64,000 bases of DNA, from assembly GCA_021234155.1 (NCBI GenBank), contig JAJEKV010000113.1:992001-1056000 (forward strand), given 5' to 3'. The DNA is from Isoetes taiwanensis. Lineage: Eukaryota > Streptophyta > Lycopodiopsida > Isoetales > Isoetaceae. The notes under the pieces were generated by a model that saw only the letters and a program-made list of their open reading frames with translations, did not search any database and was not told the origin of the DNA. A program made the position numbers and the translations under genes. This document shows positions 20,637-33,440 of the stretch, in pieces (position 1 is the stretch's first letter; each line of letters opens with the position of its first letter).

Positions 20637-21715
20637 TTAATGACATAAATAAAATTTATTGCATCTAGTTAAACATACTTGTTCACATTGCTCAACTCTC
20701 ACGAGTGTGTCTTGACCACGATACCAACGAGTTGAATCTAGTGAATACAGGCCACTCAAATCTTTGCATATCGTGGCATGAGCACCAGTACACACAAGAT
20801 CAAGCCATTCGGCATCAAACAACATTGTTTTGAATGCACTACCGACATCAACCTCCATGATAGTCTTTATAGTACTAATCCATTCCAACATTGCCTCGAT
20901 TGGGTTTGGGCCTGCACTACCAGTCTGGCAAACTGTACTAAACTTTGCTGATATACCACAATCATAAGTGCGTTTGCCATGATCCACACTTTGTCGTCGA
21001 AAGTGAGCACCAAAAGACCATATTGATGCATATAAATTATACTACAAACTAAAGGAACAAATGTTCAAAATAACAAACGAAACTCATGAATTATATGCTA
21101 TTAAGTTGCACTTACACATAGTGACACGCCTTTAGCATATGCAAATTCTTCGCTAGAAACATGTTCGCCACGTTGCCTTGCCATCTCTAGTTGTTCGAAC
21201 AGCCATTTATTGTTTATCTCACTTGGCATGATCCCTAGATAATCTGGAAATGGTTGTTTGCGATTCTTTTGTCGATAGCGTCTTCTCTCATCATCTCTCT
21301 TTATTTTTTCTTCCTCGAATTTTTTTATCCATTTCTCCATGGGAGTGGAGTTGTAGATGAGAAACTTATTGACTTTTGCCTATTCTTCTAGTGTGAACAA
21401 TTTCTTCTGTGGTCTTCCTTCGGGAACTTCTTCAATCATAGTTGGAGTGTCTTCATCGGTCCATAATCGTGGAGCATTGGGGTGTAGATCGGCCAAGAAC
21501 TCGGTGACATAGAATAATGACTCTCGTGCTAACCAACCCTCGGCCATGCAACCCTCTGGCCTTGCCTTCTGACATACGAAGTCCTTGAGGATCTTTAGAT
21601 AGCGCTCTATAAAAAACATCCATCTAGGATTTGTTATGCCTGCAAGCTCTACTTTGTGACGTCCCCTACTCATATACGGTGCACCACCGTATATAAACAG
21701 GAGTTCATCCCTCAT
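20637..21715 (-). pseudogene. CACTA (En/Spm) transposase C-terminal region
   Basis: The minus strand begins with a DUF4218-type block: 'RWMFFIERYLKILKDFV', 'QKARPEGCMAEGWLA' and 'ESLFYVTEFL'. After an in-frame TAG at 21380 it continues in the same frame with 'NKFLIYNSTPMEKWIKKF'. A GT donor follows 'GVSLC' near 21115. The next exon (20637-about 21010) has 'KRTYDCGISAKF' and 'STIKTIMEVDVG', then 'LFDAEWLDL', which fits DUF4216. These two domains in this order mark the C-terminal half of plant CACTA transposases. The N-terminal DDE part is missing, and a gypsy LTR lies just upstream. With the TAG, the gene is dead as it stands. Confidence 0.75.
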
Positions 21716-21829
21716 ACCAGCTCCATGCTAATATAGGGCCCTCCACGTAACACTGCAACCATGGAATGTTCCAGTGGGAAGAATGAAGGGGTCATTTACC
21801 CTGTCTCCCTCAGGGCCTACCTAGCTACG

Positions 21830-23181
21830 GAAGCGCAATATATACTCGTCAGTAGTACATACATCAATAACATATGACCACCACGAAGGGTGGCTCACCA
21901 CATAATCTGCATAGACAAAGATCAGTACATCACATAAGGGAGTTCTACCCCGGATCAGACTCAGGGTTGGACTGACAAGCTTGGGTCTCCAGAGGTCAAG
22001 CAGACAGAGTGCAATAACAGTGGAGTTGGCTGGCAAGGGAACATGGCAGTTGGGTAGTCCGCTCCATCCTCCCCTTTTGTGCACACTTTGCAGAGTAGGT
22101 TGATAAGTCTTGGGACTGGACTGTAGCCCGCCGGAGGCATAGCCAAAGGGGCTATTCCTGGGTTGCATCTCCCCAGTTCCGATGGGGCAGGTAGGGATTA
22201 CTCCCACCAGAAGCTAGCATGCTGACTCAAGGTGACTAGACGGCCACTGCCCTTACTCGACTGAACTCCATGGAAGGTGTACACCACCCCAAGAGTGTCG
22301 AACCCATGCAACAACAGCCCGCACGCAGTGGCAGTGCATTAGATCTAGTGCGTTGAAGTCCCCGATAGGCCTTACTACCAGAAGGACAGTTCATGAATCA
22401 GGACATGAGCTTCCTTGTAAGCCAGTCTGGTCCCGCCACCCACAACCAGGTTTGGTTCTTATGCACAGGCCGAATTTACATTGTGCTAAAGAGGCTAGCT
22501 AGGAGCATCAACTACTAGGCTGTAGGTCTCTACCCCCCTTCCCAATACAATGAGTCCACCGAGATCATCCATCCATCCACATTATCACAGAACTAAAGAA
22601 TAATATCTAATCTACATCATAGAAGTTATGTTCTTTAGTTAGGGCTCGCTATCTGGGGTTCTATGTGGCTGCTATGGGCAATTCAATAGGCTAAACATGT
22701 TAACTCTATGCCCGGAAGGCGGATTAGGCTATTGAATTGACGAAATACCTGGTCCTCAGCTTGCTCCTCTTGATCCGAACGCGCCCATGTCATTTTGCCT
22801 TGCTTGGGGATGCGGTCGAAGGGAATCGACGAGCTAGAGTGCTCGAGATAGATCTTGGGAGTCGGGATTGACTCTTTGGGCGCTAAACGGAGCGCCGTAA
22901 TGACCGCGGGACGAAAAAAGGGGAAAGTTAGGGTTTGGTTGCCTTACATAGGCTATCAGTTAGGGTTAGGGTTTCCATGACCCTTGGTATGCCCACTTAA
23001 TGGTTAGAGGTCTAAAGTGCGCACATTGATAAATGTGTGCACACTTGCAAGTTGCCCCCTAGGGCGCTACTTGCTTGGCTATACGTCGGCGTACATGTCA
23101 ATCGGGATGGCGGTAATGCGGGATTTAGGCAAAAGACAAGATACATCTTAGGACCGTGATAATCGTGGCTGGAATGTCACA
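21830..23181 (-). mobile_element. Ty3/gypsy LTR remnant
   Basis: On the minus strand, a GGTGGGGAGAATGTGACATTCC junction at 23170-23190 matches the end of a gypsy polyprotein running into an LTR that starts TGTGACATTCC at 23181. Further in, a 'gggcaac' word, a 'gtgtgcacac' word and an 'aaaccctaac' word occur in the same order as in the plus-strand LTR fragment at 47288-47640. 21955-22145 matches 8096-8280. The left edge is uncertain. It lies against the CACTA transposase, so it probably interrupted that gene. Confidence 0.5.
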
Positions 23182-24720
23182 TTCTCCCCACCTTAAAATG
23201 ATGATGTCCGCAGCATCAAGGTTCTCCCCACCTTGGGATCTTCCTGTCCTGCATCCAACTTGATGCATACAATTATTATTATAGTTACACAGTTATTAGA
23301 GTTACTCTAAGGTAATGTTTAAGACATTACTGTACTATTTCATTATCCACTTAACTTATCACTTCATAACTTAATCAACGCAAGGTAATTACTAACCTTA
23401 CCTAATACAACATTTAAGTTTATCAAAGTTTATCAAAGTTTATCAATTTCATACAAAATTTACACTTCCAAGGTACTCTTCATTTGCAACACGTTATAAC
23501 AAAATTCGTGTTGCAAGTCTTTGCACCTTGAAATCCTGCATTAATTTTACAATATCTATAATTACATATTTACTAGCTTACACAAGATTTAAGCGATTAG
23601 TTTCAATGGTAGAAATCACAACTACTCTAGAACTATCTATACAAGTGCTTGTGGTGCGGCTCCCCGCCGGTTCTTCGTTCTCATTGGCCTCCTGGATTCA
23701 CACCACGCTAGAATATTAATGTAAAGTTGGTTATAAGGGAACCACCCCATCTATCTTCATGAATGCATGACTAATCTCCGGCGTAGGAAGAGGATGCTTC
23801 TTCCATCGTGGCCGTGGAGACAGCGCCCTATAATGCCTATATGACGCTCATGCCTACACCTTTAGTTGCCTGAGACATGGAGGATAGGGTCCTTCCCGTA
23901 TTTGGGCGTGAAGGATAGGATCCTCCTCGTAGGCATTGACTAGAGGTGTTTTCCTATCAATGCATTCCTGAATGACCTCTTATCTCTCGAGGTCGTCTAC
24001 TTCCGTGGGACGGAAGTAGACTTTTTAATCTACCTTCCACTCATCCAAGCAGAACCGCGGTCATGCTTGCATTGACATTACACCACGTCCTAGAGATCAC
24101 CGTAGTGGTCCCATCATCGGTAATTACGCATGCAACCCATACCTGGCATAGGTTGCATGCGTAGATTAATCTTAACTAGACATGAAATTAATCTAAACAC
24201 AAATCGACATGCCTGAGCCGATTTTTGCTGGCTCCTTTAATGCATGTGATTAACATAATTACCCTAAGGTAATATTTATGAATTAACATTATCATAGTAT
24301 CGGATACATTACTTCCGATAGTACAATTATATTTACTCTAAGCTTTGCAATATTTAACGACTTTTAGATCGCGATTATTTAAACAATAACCCTGATTTAG
24401 ACCTATTGTTACATAGACAAGGTTTTAATTATCATACACATAAGATGCACTTAAGTATATCTGAATTCTATTTTCTATTTATATTTATAAGGACCCCGAG
24501 GTCATATAGCTATCCTTGGAAGGAATTGCATCCTTGTGAAGGATTAATTAACATGCTACCTCACATTACCATTGTTATTTAACTTATTTCCCTATGATAC
24601 ATATACGTACAGCAAATTCTATGCAGTTATTAGGATCTATATTTAACTTGTCAATAAGACACATTAAAGATTATTATACATGGGCACACCTTACCTAAGG
24701 CTAGGACGCATCCACCCAGT
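23182..24720. other. Gypsy-derived or intergenic, no recognised coding
   Basis: The first 60 bp reads on the minus strand as a polyprotein tail (a doubled GGTGGGGAGAA word). The rest contains imperfect inverted repeats around 23860-23960 ('aggatagg(g/a)tcct') and is otherwise AT-rich. I find no protease, reverse transcriptase or integrase motif on either strand. Confidence 0.35.
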
Positions 24721-25075
24721 GTTCTTGGAAAGTTGCACAGGTTGCCATTTGCTAAAAGACAATCCAAAACACAACAAACTTTGGAATTAGTGCATTCTGA
24801 CTTGTGTGGCCCATTAAATGTGAGAGGTAGAGGTAACAAAAGATATTTCATAACTTTCACTGATGACCACAGTAGAAAATGTAAAACATATTGCTTGGAA
24901 AAGAAATCACAAGCTTTAAATGCTTTCAAACAATATGTGGCAGAAATGGAAAGGGAAACATGTCACAAGCTAAAATGCATTAGATCAGACCGTGGAGGGG
25001 AGTACTTGTCAACAAAATTTAGAACATACTGCATTACACATGGCATTAAAAGACAATTAACATGCAGATATATGT
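24720..25075 (+). pseudogene. Ty1/copia integrase N-terminal fragment
   Basis: The plus strand reads 'HRLPFAKRQSKTQQ' (end of the zinc-binding GAG-pre-integrase region), 'LVHSDLCGPLNV' (first Asp), 'YFITFTDDHSRK' (second Asp block), 'SDRGGEYLSTKF' (third) and stops at 'HGIKRQLTCRYM'. The next expected words (TPQQNG) come 2.5 kb later at about 27600. The fragment therefore belongs with the pol gene at 27567-29979, split by later DNA. No gag or 5' LTR is present. Confidence 0.85.
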
Positions 25076-25083
25076 AGCATTAT

Positions 25084-25250
25084 AATAGGGGGTTTTTTTT
25101 GTGAGTTTGTACGCTTTTTGGCATGGTTTTCATATGATTTCATGGGCGTATTGCATGAGGCATACTAATCAGTACATCTAGAGTGCACTAAGTTTTTGCA
25201 TGCAATTTATGCAATTTTTGTTTCGTCCTCCTCAATGGTTAAGATCAGAG
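25084..25250. repeat. Dispersed repeat, copy B
   Basis: Partner of 1-150; the same series of short conserved words in the same order. It begins a few bases after the copia integrase breaks off and so marks the left edge of the DNA inserted in the copia element. 'acatgca' words occur near both edges (25062 and 27602) and could be a target duplication, but the match is short. Confidence 0.45.
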
Positions 25251-26689
25251 GGCTTACGAAGAAAGCCCTCTTTTAATTCAAAAAGATCCAAGGGCTTATA
25301 ATGAAAGCTTTTTTCTTTCATGCATTTCTTCCCTTGGTAATTCAATGGTCACAACGTTTTTTTTTTTTTTTAATAGAACCCATTGTATTTCAACGAAGAA
25401 AAGGACGGGCCGAATTAAGAGAGACTTATGAGGGCTTCTTTGGCGGCTGCAGCAGGTCAGTAGCCGGATCAAGCATTTGGCATTAGTGCGGCTATACAAC
25501 AGGCAGGAATCCCAGGTAGGCTGCCGGATCAAGCCAGATCTGTTGGAATTATGGTCATGCCTATTTTCAACATTTGGTATAACACGTGTTGAAAAGAGCA
25601 GATACATAGGGCGGCCAGATGTGCGGAGGCGTTTTTTGATGCAGGTGATCCCAGCAAACGGGTGAGGTCGGAGGCACAGCCGCAGACTGTAAAAGGAAGG
25701 CAAGGAGATAGAGTTGAGACAGAACGGCAGGTGAAAGAGACAGAAGTTTGATGCAGAACGGTGGTCTGGTTTGTTTTGTATCGGACAGTAGAAAACCACA
25801 GAGGTAGAATACTTTTGCAATTCGATTTTGGGTTGATTGTCTTGGAATTGAAACGGAATTTAGATTCCTGAAAAGCTGGATCCAGCTGCAGGTTCCGCAG
25901 CTTTAAGTTTATTGTTGGATTACACTCAGCAAAATCATTTGTCTTTGGTGTTATCGTAATAACGACCCTATTTTGATTTGGAGGACAAAATATAGCTCAA
26001 CTTTCTATGGTAACGGATTTTACTGCTCCTCAACCCAGCCGTGGATCACCAGCACCTCTTCTTGCATGGGCTTCTGCTGGATTCAGACATTGGGGCTACC
26101 TATATTTCCAAGGTATTCATCCTTTGCAGCACGCAGTTGCTATATGTTGAAAACAAGAACTGACACAAAGACTGAAGATTTAGAAGCAGAAGCAAGTAAA
26201 TGAAACAGCTTCCTTACATTTTCTCCCTCCTTTCATTCATAAAATGGCCGTGAATGTATAGTTGCAGAGTATGTATTCACAAGAACAATGAGTTGGGAGC
26301 TTGTCAGGTGAGGGCTCAACATGTTTTTGTATAGTAAGTTCTTTTTGTTTTTTATCTCTTTCAAATAATGTCTTGCCATAGGATGTTGGACAAATTATTC
26401 AACTCAAATCAAATAGAGGCCCTAGAATAGAAGTCATGGAGCAGACCGTACTGGTATGTCCAAAAGCAGTGCCTAGTGCATTTTGGCAGAATGCTTCAAA
26501 AAGAAAAGATGTAGCATCTGGTTGTCATGTCCATATCCTTATGCTCTAGAATTGGACTAGATGCAACTCTTCTAGTGATCAGCTAATTCGCCTCTTTGCC
26601 AGAACCTACTGTACGTACATGGACTGCAATTATTCTGGCTTCATACTGATCTCGGATATGCTGCCACTGCCCTCACATAATGGGGATTG
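25251..26689. other. Inserted DNA within the copia element, no recognised gene
   Basis: It includes a T run at 25350-25371 followed by 'aatagaacccattgtattt', like the tail of a minus-strand retroposon. Open frames of 60-174 codons on either strand have no recognisable motif. Confidence 0.35.
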
Positions 26690-27215
26690 CACATCGAAAA
26701 TCAGATTTTGAAGAATGGCCTTCTGGTTGAGGTTTCTGTGAGAAGCACCATTGTGGATATGCATGCCAAATATGGGAGGTTACAAAGGTCTTTGTCATGT
26801 TGGAAAATAGGGATGTGGTAACATGGAATGCAATAAATAATGGTTACACACAGCATGTCAAAGCTCTTCTTTGCGCTAGAGTGCTTTGAGAGAATGCAAC
26901 TGAAGGAAATGAAGAAAATAAAACCAGATAGAATAAGCTTTTTGAGTCTTATGTGTGCCAGCATTGGGAAAGTAGAGAGGGCCAGATGCATTCATGAACT
27001 AATTAATGAGAGGGGTCTTCAATCTGACATTTCTATGGGAAGTATGGTGTAGGTATACATGTTGTACATAAATGTCGAAGTGTAGAGTAAGCTCATAGTA
27101 TCTTTAGCCAAATGCTAATCAAAACAAAGCATGATGGAATGCAATGATTATAGGGTATACTCAAAATGCTGAAGACCTCGTTGCACTAGAATATTTTGAG
27201 AATATATGTGTAATG
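26690..27215 (+). pseudogene. Degenerate PPR protein fragment
   Basis: The plus strand shows PLS-type PPR words in shifting frames: 'NGLLVEVSV', 'VDMHAKYGRL', 'ENRDVVTWNAI', 'ALECFERMQL', 'KPDRISFLSLMCASIG', 'ARCIHELINERGLQSDIS', then 'IIGYTQNAEDLVALEYFEN'. About three repeats are present with stops and frameshifts. It has no start or C-terminal domain. It lies inside the DNA that splits the copia pol gene. Confidence 0.7.
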
Positions 27216-27329
27216 ATGTTGTCAATATCATTGTTTTATGTTGTTTTACTATTGTCAATCTCCTTTGTTTTTGTCTTGATGGTATTGTGCTTTTTACTAA
27301 TAAATGTTTACCTATGCTTGCTTTAGTTA

Positions 27330-27472
27330 GGGCCCGAAGGGCCCAAAATTTTTTTTAATATAACAACCAACACACAACTACCATTAACATTATTAACACA
27401 AACCATTGCATTTAACACATTTAAATTCAAATCCCCCTTAAACCCCCTTTGGTTTGGGTGCATATTCACACG
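27330..27472. mobile_element. Truncated GGGCCC foldback MITE
   Basis: Starts GGGCCCGAAGGGCCC, runs through the A/T tract, the 'aactaccattaa' word, 'ccattgcat' and 'ccccctttggttt', and breaks off just past the loop ('gggtgcatattcac'). It matches one arm of the copy at 1584-1831; the other arm is absent. Confidence 0.75.
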
Positions 27473-27566
27473 GGGGGTTACGTAGGGCAGCGAGAGCCCC
27501 AAAAAAATTACAATACATGTACAAAATTAACACCATTAAGTATATTCTCTCAAACTTTATAGTATT

Positions 27567-29979
27567 TTGCAAACCTTAATATACAGTATACAAAAACTTG
27601 TACATGCATACCCCACAAACGAGGATCGCTATGTACGGTCCAGATCTTCGAATAATGAGCAAATATGCCCATCCGACAGAACAATTATGGATGCAGTCAG
27701 GTCTATGTTAAAGGAAAGTGGCTTACCAAATAGTCTTTGGGTAGAAGCTCTGCAAGCTGCCATAGAAATTCAGAATATCCTTCCTTCTTCTACTCTTCAT
27801 GGAAATATACCAAATATTGTATGGAATCCTAAGGAAAAAATAGATTATATGAAATACAAAGTTTATGGCTGTTTGGTATATACTCATGTTCCTTCAGAAT
27901 TAAGGAAAAAACTAGACAATAGAGCTGAGATTGGTTTTTTGGTGGGCTATGACAATGAAGCCAAGGGATATAGAGTATATAATCCAGAAACAAAGGCCAT
28001 TATAGTCAGCCGAGATGTTTTATTCAATGAAAGTGTACTATATAAACACAGGTACAGAAAAAGAGTAAAAATAGTATCTAAAATTACTGAACCTATGGTT
28101 AAATTTGAGACTTATGTGACAGATGATTCAGAAGAGATTGAATAGGCTGTTCACAGAGAAGAAAATGAGCAGAACACTCAGGAAAATGCAATGGAAGAAG
28201 AGAGTCAAGTCCCTGCAGTGGAAATTGAACACAAAGTCCCTGAGGTGGAACAAGAATCAAAACAAGAAATGCATGATCCAGGAAAACACAAGTAGAAAAA
28301 TTAAGTGAAGAAACAAAATTAGAAGATAAACCTTATGGCAGAACTGAGCAAGGCAAAAGTAGGCGTATTGGAATGCACACTTTGTAGGCAGGCAAATAAT
28401 GGCCATTCTAGAAGATGAAATCATACCACAGAATTTTGAAGAAGTCCAGGAGAGTGTAGACAAAGAGAAGTGGATGGCAGCAATGAGAGATGAGCTTAAA
28501 TCATTTGAAGACACCAAAATATATGAGTTGGTAAAATCTGATGGGAAGCAGAATATCATAGGGAGTAAATGGTTATATAAAATTAAGCTTAATCCAGATG
28601 GCAGCAAGAAATTCAAAGCAAGATTAGTTGCTCAAGGTTTTACTCAGAAAAAAGGCAGAGATTATGATGAAACCTACTCACCTATAGTAAAACTCACAAG
28701 CATCAGAATTTTATTAGCCATGGCCAATGCTCTGAATTTAGAATTGCATCATATGGATGTAAAACAGCTTTTTTAAATGGAATACTTGAGGAGGAGGCAT
28801 TTATGAGGCAAGCTCCAGGCTATGAGCAAGGAAAAAACATGATATGGAAACTAAATAGGGCTGTATATGGGTTAAAGCAATCACCAAGAGAATGGTACTT
28901 ATGTATGAATCAATTCTTGCAAGAACAAGGATTTGAGAAGTTGCAAAATGATGGCAATTTGTATAGATTCAAGCAAGGTGAAGAATATTGCATAATTGCA
29001 TTGTATATGGACGATTGCATCATGGTAGCTAGCTCAATCAAAATTCTAAATTTATGCAAGAGTATTCTGAAGTCACGGTTTCAAATGGCAGACCTAGGTG
29101 AACTAAAAAAATTCTTAGGTATAGAGGTAGTCAGGATTAGAGAGCAAAAATGGCTGAGGCTACATCAAGAAAAGCATGTAGAAAATATGCTCAAAAGATT
29201 CAACCTGATAGAAGCAAAGCCAGCAAAAATTCCAATGACTCCAGGACACAGATCGACCTATGTACAAGATTTAACTGAAGAAGATACTACCAAAATGGAA
29301 AACATTCCTTACAGGGCATTAATTGGATGTTTACTATACTTGGCTAATAATACTCGACCTGACATAGCTTATGCAGTCAACATTCTCAGCATAAGAAATC
29401 ATAATGCAACCAGAGAGCATTGGGAGGCTACCAAACGAGTCTTGAAATACCTCAAAGGCACTCAAGGACATGGTATTTGTTTCAATTCAGAAAATCTAAT
29501 CATGAAATGTTATAGTGATGCAGATTGGGGAGGAGACCTGCATACAAGAAGATCCACATCAGGGTATGCAATATTTCTAGTGGAGGGGTTATTTCCTGGA
29601 GATGTAAAAAGCAAGCTGTTGTGGCCATGAGTTCAGCAGAAGCTGAATATGCAGCAGCTGCATTAGTTGCCAAAGAGGTAGTGTGGTTGAGGAGATTATT
29701 AAATGAATTGTACTGTGAACAAATGGAGCCTACTGACATATGGGCTGCATAGCAATAGTGAAGAATCCTGTGCATCATGACAGGACCAAACACATTGAAT
29801 TGAGCATGCATTTCATACGAGATCTAGCGGAAAAAAAGGTAATTCATATGGAGTATGTTGACACAAACAAGCAGGTTGCAGACATCTTCACTAAGGCATT
29901 ACCAGAAAACAAATATGTATGCTTTAAAGCTGAGTTAAATGTGTCAAATATACAGACTTATAAGCTGAAGGAGGAGTGA
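27567..29979 (+). pseudogene. Ty1/copia pol: integrase end, reverse transcriptase, RNase H
   Basis: Integrase C-part: 'GLPNSLWVEALQAA', 'YGCLVYTHVP', 'GFLVGYDNEAKGYRVYNP', 'SRDVLFNE'. Linker to 28398. Reverse transcriptase: 'WMAAMRDELKSF', 'IGSKWLYKIKLNPDGS', 'KARLVAQGFTQKKGRDYDET', then a one-base loss at 28765 within an A run ahead of the expected TAFLNG, and in the next frame 'LNRAVYGLKQSPREW' and 'IALYMDDCIMVAS' (catalytic YxDD). RNase H: 'YSDADWGGDLHTRRSTSGY', a frameshift near 29600, then 'MSSAEAEYAAAALVAKE', 'RTKHIELSMHFIRD' and 'VADIFTKALPE', ending with a stop at 29979. The 3' LTR follows at once. At least four disruptions make it non-functional. Confidence 0.9.
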
Positions 29980-30850
29980 TGAGAATTCAGCATTATAAGT
30001 CATATGAGCATTCATGAGAAGCAGTGGCAGTGAATGCATTTAGGGAGCAAATGAGCAGATAATGATCTAAGTTGAATCATAAGCTACTGAAGGTTGTAAA
30101 CTATGTTGCTAAACTATGTTGCATGAAGACTTGAGCTAATATGTCTGCCTATGAGAAGCAGTGGCAGTAGGCCAGACAACCTTGAACATTATGACATTAT
30201 CTAGGGTGCAAAGGTTGATTATTGGTTGCTAGTTTAATGTTCAACAGGAAATGCTTGTCGAAGAAGAAAAACCTAATGTTAACATGGTTATGGTTGCAAG
30301 AAGTCAGCATTTAAATTGAAAATAGGTTTCAATGGTCCGAAAGCTTATTTCTAATGATAATCCTGTGGGATATTTCGAAGACGTCTTGTTCTTTGAGTTT
30401 ATCATGTGGGATATATGTAGAGGTGAGATGAAGCCCGGATTGGAAAGTAGATCGGCTCCTTAACCGCCGGATTCATCATTACAAAGTGAGGAACCTGTAG
30501 CAATAAGTATAGATGGTGAAATCAAGTTGTTGATCCGGCACGGAAGGCAGAAAATGCTCAGTCAACAGGGCTACAGTGATCGGGTCAATGCCCGATGAAC
30601 AGTAACTGTGCTACAGTGTTTAAAGGTTTAAAATTAAATGGTTTATTGGCTATAGAACCATTGTGATTGCATAATATTGACTCTAATAGCATAATGGCAA
30701 AAACTTGTATAATTTAGTGGAGATTAGAGACCATATTGTGGCTCTCCACTAGATCTTCATTTGCACTCTATGTGCTCATGTAATTTGGAATTGGAAAAAT
30801 CTTGCTAGGCATCTCATCCATACCTTTGTGATAATCATATTCTTGTCTCA
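29977..30850 (+). mobile_element. Ty1/copia 3' LTR
   Basis: A polypurine tract GAAGGAGGAG (29967-29976) is followed by TGATGAGAATTCAG, the LTR start; its first TGA is also the pol stop. The internal words 'ctacagtgatcgggtcaat' and 'atgaacagtaac' recur in the second copia LTR at 40283-40848. The right edge is placed at CA (30850) where minus-strand LINE coding begins. There is no 5' LTR in the window. Confidence 0.65.
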
Positions 30851-32820
30851 AAGTTTATCAATCCCCTTTCTAAGCTCAAAGAGACCAGATGGTTGTCCCT
30901 TTACCGGGAGAGATGCTAATGCCATCTTGTTCAAACCCATGACTAGCTCTATAAAGTTTACCTCGAAGCCCACATGAGCCATCACGTACCTTAGCCCACT
31001 CCACCTGAGAGAGTCATAGGCTCTACGGAAATCTAGCTTCAACATCACACAGTTCTGATGAGATAACTTGCACCATGGAGCCCCTCTCTGGTTTCCAGAT
31101 AGTTATCGAAAATGTACCTGGCTGGGAGAAAAGCTGATTGTTCACGTCCAATCAAACGGGTTAAGATTGGCTTCATACAATTGGCAATGACCTTCATGAT
31201 TACTTTGTACAACACATTGGTCAGCACTATTGGTCTCCATTCATTTAGCACCTAGGGCTCATTAACTTTTGGAATCAACGAGATAAAGCCCATTGCTAGG
31301 GCCGGGTGAAGATATTTAGCTGTCCACGCACCCTTGACTGGAGTAGTAAAGAATGGCCCAAGTATGTCCTAAAATTCTACATAGAACTCTGGAGGGAACC
31401 CATCAGGTCCTGGAGACTTGCTAGAAGCTAAGGAACACAAAGTCTTGTAGATTTCTACACCTTGAGGCTCTTCAAGTAGAAGTCACATTTTCTCTTTCTG
31501 TCACTAACTGGCCTTGCCTCAGAAGGGGGAGCCACTCGGAGCATCTACTATAATAGTCATTTGGGAGAGGATCCTCTTTGAACAACCCCTCATAACTATC
31601 CCTGAAGAAGGATTTAATTCCTGCCTCCTCTCTAAAAACTACATTATGATCATTTATAACTGAAGTGATACTATTCTCAGCCAGCCTTGCTCCTGCCAAT
31701 CTAAAAAAACATTTAGAGCTTTCAAGATCAACCTCTGCATACCATTTGGTCTTTGATCTAACAGCAGCCCCTTGGGCCTCTTCCTCTTCCATCGCTCTTA
31801 TTCTGACCTCTAGCTCTGTCCGGGCAAGATTGAAGGGGTCTAGAATCAAAGCTTGTTTAACTTGCCGAACTTGGTTACATAGGTCAACCTTAGTTGCCCT
31901 AGATTTGGTAGCCCGCAGCTTACCCCACTTTTTTATCCAACCCTTCATATCAGCATTCTTCCTGATCCAGGCCTTCATACTAGGAAGTCCCTCATCCCTC
32001 GACTGGGCTAAAAGATATTCCTTGAATGGTGTGCGAAAGAGATCCTTCCCTAGGAGCCCTGTATTGAATTTAACGGGGACATTTTCTCTTCGTCTGGCGT
32101 AAGGAAGGTCTTCAAATATTAGTTTCTATGGAACATGATCTGAGTGGGAAAGGCAAGGTCCCCTTCCACATGACACCGATCCATGAATGGGGCTGACTTG
32201 TTAGCCATATAAAATCTGTCTAATAGGCAGTAAACTCTGTCCATTCCTTTTTGTTCATTAGACCACGAGTAGAAAGTGTTCGACGATGGGAGAAGAACAA
32301 AACCACAATTGTTGAGAAGGGAGTCCCATGCCAATCGCTTCTCCCCTAGTAGATTTCTGCACAGGCCACTTTTTTGATCCCAAATAACCGTCATATTAAG
32401 GTCATCACCCAATACCGAATTGGCCACTGGTCGATTTATCACCCAGTCCTTAATTTCCTTCCATAGAATGGCTCTTTGCACAGGCTTATTTATTGCATAT
32501 ATGTTAATCACTCCCCATTGAATCCCATCTGTATTAAATTGCACAGCCCTGCCACCTACCATCTATCCTCGCATATTGCAGCTTACTAGTTAAACCCTTC
32601 CATAAAGTTCTTGTACCCCCTCTGGTGCCTCTGGAAGCACAAGTAAAAGAGGAGTACTGATTACCTACCCAAGCACCTAAGGAACTAGCCTTGAAGTCAG
32701 GAAGTCTATGTTCCTATATAAATAGGATATCAGCATTCATCATCTCATTGCTGGTAGAACTCTAGCCCTTTTTAGAGGTCCCTTGATTCACCGGAAGGTT
32801 CCACGAAACAATCTTCACAA
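30851..32820 (-). pseudogene. L1-type LINE ORF2 (endonuclease and reverse transcriptase)
   Basis: The minus strand in order: 'IVSWNLPVNQG' (endonuclease start), 'GVINIYAINKP', 'VLGDDLNMT' (GDFN block), 'FYSWSNEQKG', a long linker (31472-31978), 'SKSPGPDGFPPEF', 'EWRPIVLTNVLYKVIMKVIA', 'EQSAFLPARYIFDN' and 'LKLDFRRAYDSLRW' with 'FELRKG' at the truncation. These are plant L1 reverse transcriptase blocks up to just before the YxDD motif. The rest of the reverse transcriptase and the 3' end are gone where the copia LTR abuts. Several stops and frameshifts lie between blocks. Confidence 0.85.
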
Positions 32821-33440
32821 TTTATTTATTCGAGTGACATCACCCCTTGTCACGTACCCCTCATCGCTTCCCCCCTTGTCAGGATGGCAGAGCAAGTTAC
32901 TTCCAATTTGAGAGATTGCAGCTAGCGGAGTCAAAAAATTATTATCCACTGGGCCTAGCCATTCTTGGTATTGTGTCAGTTTATTTCCTCTCAGATGTTC
33001 TTGTGAAGGCATGATTTCCACAATGGTAGGTAAACTTACACCATAGAGAGTATTTTATTGGGAATGACCCTTGTATCAACCCAAACCATTGTGTCAGCCG
33101 CATTGCACCTCAGCCAAATAAAGTACCCCTATCCCTTTCCAAGGCGAGAGGGATAATATCCCATCCATTGTGTTGAGGCTTAAGTAGCTCGCCTCCTTGC
33201 CAATAATGTAGGGAGGTCCCACCTCCATGAAACCCACGAAATCATCTATCCATCCAAGTTATTAATAGAATCTTGACTCGACATATACTGAATTCCTTAT
33301 TACCCATGGCCCATACCCGTACATTTTGCATGATAAAAGGCCAACTATCCCAATCCCATATCCCTATCTTTTGCAAATTATCATAGCCTTTTAGCTGTTT
33401 TTTGAAGCAGGAAAATTTAAACCATGATTTGAGCATCTAT
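32821..33440 (-). pseudogene. Probable L1 ORF1 remnant
   Basis: Immediately upstream of the LINE endonuclease on the same strand are frames at 32815-33021 and 33242-33436. The latter reads 'FKKQLKGYDNLQKIGIWDWD'. They lie where plant L1 ORF1 (nucleic-acid chaperone) is expected but no zinc knuckle is visible. Assignment is by position. Confidence 0.35.

Noticed and set aside
25062-27612. acatgca words as a target duplication of one insertion splitting copia
   Set aside because: Only about 7 bp, a common word, and the inserted DNA is itself composite, so a single insertion is not proven.
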